The notes beneath the pieces were generated by a model that was not told the origin of the DNA, ran no database searches, and saw nothing but the letters and a program-made list of their open reading frames with translations. From a virus, in the IMG/VR virus record IMGVR_UViG_3300037264_004862, positions 58,825-122,824 of that record: 64,000 bases of DNA. One strand, 5' to 3'. Positions within the stretch are counted from its first letter, which is position 1. The number at the start of each line of letters is the position of its first letter. A program made the position numbers and the translations under genes. This document shows positions 58,375-64,000 of the stretch, in pieces.

Positions 58375-60048
58375 ATGGCAGAAGAAACAATTTTTAGCCT
58401 CCCAACAGAGCCCGATGAATTCGGAGTGGTTCTTCCGCCAGCCGAATTACGTCGTATAAACTTTAGCGCGCTTGACTTTGTCACGATGCGCCGTGCTTTA
58501 GTTGAATATATTAAGACTTATTTCCCGAATGATTTTAATGATTTCGTTGCTAGCAATGGCGCGGTGATGTTTTTAGAATTGGTGGCTGCTGTTGGAAATA
58601 TTTTATCAGAACGCAGTGACATTCTTGTAGATGAGTCATTCTTACCAACAGCTCAGACCAAAGAAGCTGTTATTAACCATTTGCGTTTAATTAATCAGCA
58701 GATTAGACGTGCTACACCAGCGGTTGTTGATATAGAAGTCACTGTTCCTAATGCGGCGGCTACTCAAATTTCATTGATTCCTGGATTGAGATTTAACTTA
58801 ACTGGAGCGGACGGTTTTCCTTTAACATTTGAAATCTATAGAGCCCCGAATGACTTTAAAAGTAATATCATAATTCCACCAAATAAGCGTGGTGTCATCG
58901 CATTCGGTATTGAAGGCCGTTTTGCAGACCCAATCATTGTCGAATCTGCTGGTGGTCCAGATCAAGTTATTGAAATCTTAGATCGCAATGTGTTGGATGA
59001 TCCAATTACTGTTGAAGTTGTCACAGGCAATGATATCATTGAATATACTAGAGTCACTAATCTTGAACGATATTCTTCGAACGATTCTGCGTTCGAAGTA
59101 AGATTTGCTGAAGATCGGACTAATATTGTTTTTGGTGATGATAATGCTGGTAAATCGCCACTCGCCGGACAGACTATCACGGTCCGTTATCGTGTTGGTG
59201 GTGGCATTAGAGGTAGGATTGGTACTAATACAATTAATGAGACTAGGCCAATCACTCCACAAGCTCCAGCGAGTGCACCAGTTGAAGTCTTGTTTAGAAA
59301 TCCATCGCCTAGTTCGGGCGGATTAGATGAAGAGAGCTTAGACGCAGCAAAGGCACGTGCCCCTAAAGACGCAGCTACACTTAGCTCTGCGACAACTGGC
59401 GAAGATTATTCACAATTAGCTAAGTCATTTTCACATCCAGTGTTTGGTGCAGTGCTTAAAGCAGTTGCTGTTTTGCGTACTGGTGTCGAGAATGCGGCTA
59501 GCATAGCGCAACAAGTTATGGCTGCGGCTTCCATAGATGATGCTGTCAAAATTCTTGATGCCCAATTTATAAATCGGAATATTATTGAGTTATACGTCTT
59601 AGCAGAAGGACCAGATAGTATACCAGTTAAACCAAGTGCAGGCCTTAAACAAGGCTTGACGCAATTTTTTTCTGAGATTGCAGTACTCACTGACGAAGTA
59701 CGCGTACTTGATGGTGGGATTAAATCTGTTGACTTCAGAGCCAATGTTATCATGAGTAGAACCGCCGATGCTGGGACTATTCGTGAAGCAGTTAATGAAG
59801 TTATTGATGATTTTTTTGCTGTCAACAATTTTGATATTGGCCAAGCTTTATATATTAGTAAGCTCTATGAAACTATCCAGTCAGTCCCAGGTGTAAAGAC
59901 TGTCAAGATTTTTGAGCCTGCTGATGATATTATTTCAACAAAACAACTAGCTGTAGAAGGATCAGTTGGTGTAGGCTTCAATGAACTTATAACGCTTGGG
60001 AAGAAGAATGTCCTATTCTTCTTCGAACGTGGAGCAGCTGATCGTTAA
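58375..60048 (+). CDS. gp6-like: Baseplate wedge protein, gp6/gpJ-like
   Basis: 557 residues. LELVAAVGNILSERSDILVDESFLPTA, then RRATPAVVDIEVTVP, and VRYRVGGGIRGRIGTN followed by GLDEESLDAAKARAP give the gp6/J layout. VPGVKTVKIFEP lies near the end. It forms the inner ring of the baseplate. Starts 1 nt after gp25-like; its TAA is shared with the convergent gene's stop (TTAA). Confidence 0.92.
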   Translation: MAEETIFSLPTEPDEFGVVLPPAELRRINFSALDFVTMRRALVEYIKTYFPNDFNDFVASNGAVMFLELVAAVGNILSERSDILVDESFLPTAQTKEAVINHLRLINQQIRRATPAVVDIEVTVPNAAATQISLIPGLRFNLTGADGFPLTFEIYRAPNDFKSNIIIPPNKRGVIAFGIEGRFADPIIVESAGGPDQVIEILDRNVLDDPITVEVVTGNDIIEYTRVTNLERYSSNDSAFEVRFAEDRTNIVFGDDNAGKSPLAGQTITVRYRVGGGIRGRIGTNTINETRPITPQAPASAPVEVLFRNPSPSSGGLDEESLDAAKARAPKDAATLSSATTGEDYSQLAKSFSHPVFGAVLKAVAVLRTGVENAASIAQQVMAAASIDDAVKILDAQFINRNIIELYVLAEGPDSIPVKPSAGLKQGLTQFFSEIAVLTDEVRVLDGGIKSVDFRANVIMSRTADAGTIREAVNEVIDDFFAVNNFDIGQALYISKLYETIQSVPGVKTVKIFEPADDIISTKQLAVEGSVGVGFNELITLGKKNVLFFFERGAADR

Positions 60049-60326
60049 GATAGCTCAGATTCAATTTTCTCTCTGAATCTTCCCAATACATCGCTGAGTA
60101 ATTTAGCCGCATCGTAGAAGTGGCCACGATACATGATGGCTAAATCACCGGTTTTCGGATCACGAGCGATAGCGACAGCTGTGACTACCTGCTCGGTTTT
60201 CAGTAATGGACCAAAGACATCATTGATTTTTTCATCCAATGATTTCTCTGTAGTTTGTGATTGTTCAATGTTTGGAAGTGGCTCTTTCCCATCGAGAGAA
60301 TTCGTTTTTGTTTCTTTTTCGTTCAT
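60045..60326 (-). CDS. Hypothetical small protein
   Basis: 93 residues from ATG 60326. Hydrophilic N-terminal half, then AVAIARDPKTGDLAIMYRGHFYDAAKLL, a short strand-turn-strand-helix unit. No family recognised. Convergent with gp6-like and divergent from the next gene. Confidence 0.6.
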   Translation of the reverse strand: MNEKETKTNSLDGKEPLPNIEQSQTTEKSLDEKINDVFGPLLKTEQVVTAVAIARDPKTGDLAIMYRGHFYDAAKLLSDVLGRFREKIESELS

Positions 60327-60364
60327 AATCAATCAGTACCTAAATCTGTCAAAAGATAGTTGCG

Positions 60365-61012
60365 ATGATAAACCCAGACGAAACTAGTCTTATTTACGAT
60401 TGTTACCGTCGTGCTATGGCAAGTATAGGTATGAAGGTTCGCCTTCCAGCTGACACTGACCCATCAAAGACATATGCATATCGTGCCGTGGATAAATTTC
60501 TGCGTCAAACCAGAGAATGGGAAATGGACCCTGAGTTGGTCCGTGCGTTGGTACGTGAAGTGGTTTTGTATGGCAAACGCAATGGCTTACTGAGTAAAGG
60601 CACTGCTCTATTAAATATGAAGTCAGTATTACAAATATGTCATGACTATTTGTCTGGTGAAATCACTAAGACTGAATTATTACTTAGTGACATTGGGCGT
60701 ACTAAGTCTTTCATTGATCGCCATACAATTAATGATGATGTTATAAAGACGTTGGTAACTAGAATGAGAAGAGAAGGATACGCTAATCTCACCCAATGGT
60801 ACAGATCGGGAGAAATTCCAGTGAGCTTCATATCGATTTCAGTGGGTTGCCGTAAGGCATTAAATTTACTATCTCCTGATGAACGTTCGCTTTTCCCTTC
60901 TGATGAAAAATTATTACGTAACAGAATCAAAATTCTGAAGGATAAAAATCTAAGAGCGAATTTGGCAGAGATTATGAGTAAAGATTTACTAACTGCGGGC
61001 ATATTCGAATAG
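60365..61012 (+). CDS. Hypothetical helical protein
   Basis: 215 residues, mostly helical with many Arg/Lys and DELVRALVREVV-like segments; no recognised family. Lies 11 nt before the reductase gene and is probably cotranscribed. Confidence 0.6.
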   Translation: MINPDETSLIYDCYRRAMASIGMKVRLPADTDPSKTYAYRAVDKFLRQTREWEMDPELVRALVREVVLYGKRNGLLSKGTALLNMKSVLQICHDYLSGEITKTELLLSDIGRTKSFIDRHTINDDVIKTLVTRMRREGYANLTQWYRSGEIPVSFISISVGCRKALNLLSPDERSLFPSDEKLLRNRIKILKDKNLRANLAEIMSKDLLTAGIFE

Positions 61013-61023
61013 GTGGAGCAATA

Positions 61024-64000
61024 ATGAAAATCGCAAGACACTTTACAAAAGATAATGTTGACCCATTTCATTATATAAAATGGCGGGAGGCCAGCACTAC
61101 TATTAAGAACGAAAACACAGGTGAAATCGTTTATCATGTAGAAAATGCCGAGGTTCCCGCTCCGTTCTCACAGATCTCTCAAGACATTATTTTATCCAAA
61201 TATCTGCGTTTGACTGGCGTTCCATCTAAAACTGTTAAAGTGATAGAAACCACACCAACAGGCCGCCCCGTCCCTGTGTGGTTGCAGCGTTCTATTCCAG
61301 CTGAGGGGTGCCAATTCGGCGGTGAATCTAGCGCTAAACAAGTGTTTCACCGTTTAGCGGGATTCTGGACTTACTGGGGTTGGTGGAATAATTACTTCGA
61401 TAATGAAAGTGACGCCAAGGCATTCTATGATGAATCAATATATATGTTGGAATGCCAGCTTGTTGCACCTAATACACCTCAGTGGTACAATTCTGGTATT
61501 TATTGGGCATATGGTTTAACTGGTAAGAAGAAAGGCTTTTACAAAGCCAACCCATCTACTGGCATTGCGATTGAAACTGAGAATTCTTATGAATTTCCAG
61601 GCTTACATGCTTGTTTTATCAATAGTGTAGGTGATAATCTTTTTGAAGATGATGGCATTTTTACTACTATTGTTAACGAAGCTCGTGGTTTTGTTACTGG
61701 CGGCGGAACTGGCAGTAATTTCTCTGCTATAAGATCCAAATTCGAGAAATTGAGTAGTGGCAATCAGGCTACTGGTTTAATGAGTTTCCTGAAGATCTTT
61801 GATAGATCTGCGGGTGTTGTAAAATCAGGGTCTAGTCAACGGCGTGCTGCTAAGATGGTTATTGTTGATATGGACCATCCTGAAATTCCTGAATATATTG
61901 AATGGAAAGAAGTTGAAGAGCGTAAAGTTCAAGCTTTAGCTAACGGTGGCTTCGATGCCGGTTGGGAAGGCGAAGCTTATTCGACGGTGTCAGGTCAGAA
62001 TTCAAATAATTCTATTCGTATTCCAAACAAATTTATCGATGCTGTCGCCCGCGATCTCGACTGGAGTATGACTTCACGCACGACTGGCCAAGTTGTACGC
62101 ACGATGAAAGCTAGAGAGCTTTGGGGTAAGTTAACTAGGGCTGCTTGGGCCTCTGGTGATCCTGGCATTCAATTTGATGATATAATTCAAGAGTGGCATA
62201 CTTGTTCCAATGATGGTAAAATTAAAGCATCAAACCCATGCGCTGAATTCTTATTTAATGATGATACTGCTTGTAATCTTGCTACTCTAAACCTACAGCG
62301 CTTATTTGATTCGGTTGGTCAATTGAATATTGGTGATTTTCGATATGCTGTAAATCATTGGATGATGGTTCTTGATATTTCAATTGATGCTGCGCAACTG
62401 CCGACTAAAAGACTAGCTGAAGGAACATTGAAATATCGTACTACTGGTCTTGGTCATTCGGGTATTGGTGCTGTATTAATGAAGTCTGGTATTCCTTATG
62501 ATAGTGATCAGGCTTGTCATTTAATGGCTGCGATCAGTGCATTAATGTGTGGCGAAAGTTATGCTGCCAGCGCCAAGATGGCTAAGGCTCTTGGAGCTTT
62601 TCCACGTTATAATCACAATAAAGAAGTAATGCATCGTGTGATTCGGAACCATCAACGTGCTGCAACTGGGAACGCTTTCTCAAAATCAGACTATGAGAAA
62701 TTGACAGTTAAGCCTTGGGAGATTGATCATACACAAATTAATATTGATCTAAGTGTTGCCATTAAAGAGGCGTGGGATCAAGCTGCGATTGCAGGTGAGG
62801 CTTTTGGCTATCGTAACGCCTTTACGACATTAATTCAACCTTCGGGCACTGTTGGATTGTTATTGGGTTGTGATACTACTGCTATTGAGCCTGATTTCGG
62901 CATTGTTAAATTCAAGCGGTTGTCTGGTGGCGGTAGTATGAAGATAGTCAATGATTCTGTTGAGACTGCATTGGCCAATCTGGGTTATTCTGATTCACAA
63001 GTAGACGACATCATGTGCCATGTGCTGGGCAATAATACGCTAGAAGGTGCACCACATGTTAACAGGCAGTCGTTACTAGAACGTGGTATCACTGATCGTG
63101 ATATTGATGATATCGAAGGTGGATTAGGTAGCATCATTCAATTGCGTTATGCTGTTACTCTTAATAAATTGTCAGAAGACTCTCTACAAGCTTTAGGTCT
63201 TGATCGCAAGAAGGATGTTAACGTAAATGTTTTCAGCTTCATGGGATTCACTGCGGAACAATATATAGAAGCCAATCAGTGGATTTGTGGTTATGGTACG
63301 CTTGAAGGTGCGCCACATTTAAAGCCTGAACATTTACCAATTTTTGATTGTGCTAATCGCAGTGGTTATGGGTCACGTTTTATTAGGTGGGAAGCCCATG
63401 TTCGTGCTTGTTCGGCAGTATCACCATTTGTGAGTGGGGCCATTTCGAAGACTTTTAATATGCCAAAAGATGCAACAGAGAAAGATGTTGAATCTGTCTA
63501 TGGGATGGCTTTTGATGGTAGAAATGCTCGCAGTTATTGTCCAGGTGGTATTAAATGCTTTGCTATTTATCGTGATGGGTGTAAAGCTGCTCAGCCATTG
63601 AATAACCCGACTTCGATGGATTGGTGGTCTCCGTCAGAACGAGACAATAAGGCGTATTTCCGTGGCGAACGCAAACGCCCGCCGCGTAAGCGTGAACTAG
63701 TTGCCCATGAAATCACAATTTATGGCCGCGAAAAACAACATAAAGTAATTATCAAATTCGGTGAGTATGAAGATGGTAGTCTTTGTGAAGTCTGGATCGA
63801 CGTTTCTAAAGAAAATCCTGATTTTTTCTTGTCCATGAAATGGGCAGCAAGAGCTATATCTAATGCTATACAATATGGCCAGCCGATGCGTGAGATTGCG
63901 GACAGCTTCATCAATGAAGAAGGTGGTCCTGCAGGGCGCACGAACCATCCTTATATTACATATTGTTCTAGCATTCCCGATTTGGTGGTTAAGCTTGCAA
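61024..64000 (+). CDS. nrdJ-like: Adenosylcobalamin-dependent ribonucleotide reductase (class II), partial
   Basis: 992 codons, open to the window edge; ATG preceded by GGTGGAGC. It carries the RNR core: NTPQWYNSG near 150, GGGTGSNFS near 226, SFLKIFDRSAGVVKSG near 258, NPCAE at 404-408 (radical Cys406, Glu408) and PSGTVG at 606-611, then CDTTAIEPDF. The GS-loop-like and LKIFDRSAG segments match the B12-dependent NrdJ family, which needs no separate radical-generating subunit. Converts ribonucleotides to deoxyribonucleotides without oxygen dependence. The C-terminal Cys pair lies beyond the window. Confidence 0.93.
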   Translation, partial: MKIARHFTKDNVDPFHYIKWREASTTIKNENTGEIVYHVENAEVPAPFSQISQDIILSKYLRLTGVPSKTVKVIETTPTGRPVPVWLQRSIPAEGCQFGGESSAKQVFHRLAGFWTYWGWWNNYFDNESDAKAFYDESIYMLECQLVAPNTPQWYNSGIYWAYGLTGKKKGFYKANPSTGIAIETENSYEFPGLHACFINSVGDNLFEDDGIFTTIVNEARGFVTGGGTGSNFSAIRSKFEKLSSGNQATGLMSFLKIFDRSAGVVKSGSSQRRAAKMVIVDMDHPEIPEYIEWKEVEERKVQALANGGFDAGWEGEAYSTVSGQNSNNSIRIPNKFIDAVARDLDWSMTSRTTGQVVRTMKARELWGKLTRAAWASGDPGIQFDDIIQEWHTCSNDGKIKASNPCAEFLFNDDTACNLATLNLQRLFDSVGQLNIGDFRYAVNHWMMVLDISIDAAQLPTKRLAEGTLKYRTTGLGHSGIGAVLMKSGIPYDSDQACHLMAAISALMCGESYAASAKMAKALGAFPRYNHNKEVMHRVIRNHQRAATGNAFSKSDYEKLTVKPWEIDHTQINIDLSVAIKEAWDQAAIAGEAFGYRNAFTTLIQPSGTVGLLLGCDTTAIEPDFGIVKFKRLSGGGSMKIVNDSVETALANLGYSDSQVDDIMCHVLGNNTLEGAPHVNRQSLLERGITDRDIDDIEGGLGSIIQLRYAVTLNKLSEDSLQALGLDRKKDVNVNVFSFMGFTAEQYIEANQWICGYGTLEGAPHLKPEHLPIFDCANRSGYGSRFIRWEAHVRACSAVSPFVSGAISKTFNMPKDATEKDVESVYGMAFDGRNARSYCPGGIKCFAIYRDGCKAAQPLNNPTSMDWWSPSERDNKAYFRGERKRPPRKRELVAHEITIYGREKQHKVIIKFGEYEDGSLCEVWIDVSKENPDFFLSMKWAARAISNAIQYGQPMREIADSFINEEGGPAGRTNHPYITYCSSIPDLVVKLA

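Noticed and set aside
1-64000. tRNA or rRNA genes
   Set aside because: No TTCGA arm with matching acceptor stems, and no rRNA-like stretches, were seen by eye; a tRNA search program should be run to confirm.

Overview
The window is part of the genome of a large, AT-rich tailed phage with a contractile tail (a T4-related myovirus, probably a large or jumbo phage). The evidence is a complete T4-type tail module (gp13, gp14, gp15, sheath gp18, tube gp19, gp26, tape measure, gp53, gp5, gp25 and gp6 relatives) together with phage-encoded replication, nucleotide and late-transcription genes. Genes are packed tightly, usually with 1-8 nt overlaps. I saw no tRNA, rRNA, CRISPR array or integrase. The host cannot be named from the sequence.

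Layout. (1) 1-8465, minus strand: a leftward run holding a family C DNA polymerase split into two genes, an RNase H-fold protein, zinc-ribbon proteins, a GroES-type co-chaperonin and a DUF559/Vsr-like nuclease. (2) 8484-8996: a hairpin-rich divergent region. (3) 8997-11862: five tandem paralogues sharing a short LxE leader and an FHxDDxF motif. A leftward peptide deformylase and a rightward actin-like ATPase follow. (4) 13806-21964: a serine-rich-repeat protein followed by an island of a DUF115-like protein, five glycosyltransferases or candidates and an FkbM methyltransferase. (5) 21961-27445: SbcD/SbcC (gp47/gp46) and two divergent sigma-like genes. (6) 27492-34608: a second DUF115-like protein, then nucleotide and DNA metabolism genes: deoxyribosyltransferase, DeoC-like barrel, DnaQ-like exonuclease, PurZ-type synthetase and ThyX. 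A GC-richer gene with its own hairpin terminator lies within this stretch. (7) 34627-60048: neck, tail and baseplate genes, interrupted by a DnaG-like primase, an HNH protein and an unknown leftward gene. (8) 60045-64000: small genes and a class II (B12-dependent) ribonucleotide reductase that runs off the window.

How the genes fit together. The phage appears to carry its own replicative polymerase, an exonuclease, a primase, recombination nucleases, dNTP synthesis (class II RNR, ThyX, PurZ-like) and a gp55-like late sigma. The sigma is expected to drive the large rightward late region. The most interesting observations are: the split polymerase, whose duplicated junction has decayed in complementary ways in the two halves; the serine-rich protein beside a glycosylation island; the FHxDDxF/LxE-leader array, which resembles packaged internal head proteins; a PurZ-like enzyme beside a DnaE-type rather than PolA-type polymerase; a likely +1 frameshift joining the gp26-like gene to a small downstream frame; and a set of genes whose starts are preceded by AAATA rather than a Shine-Dalgarno sequence (SD).
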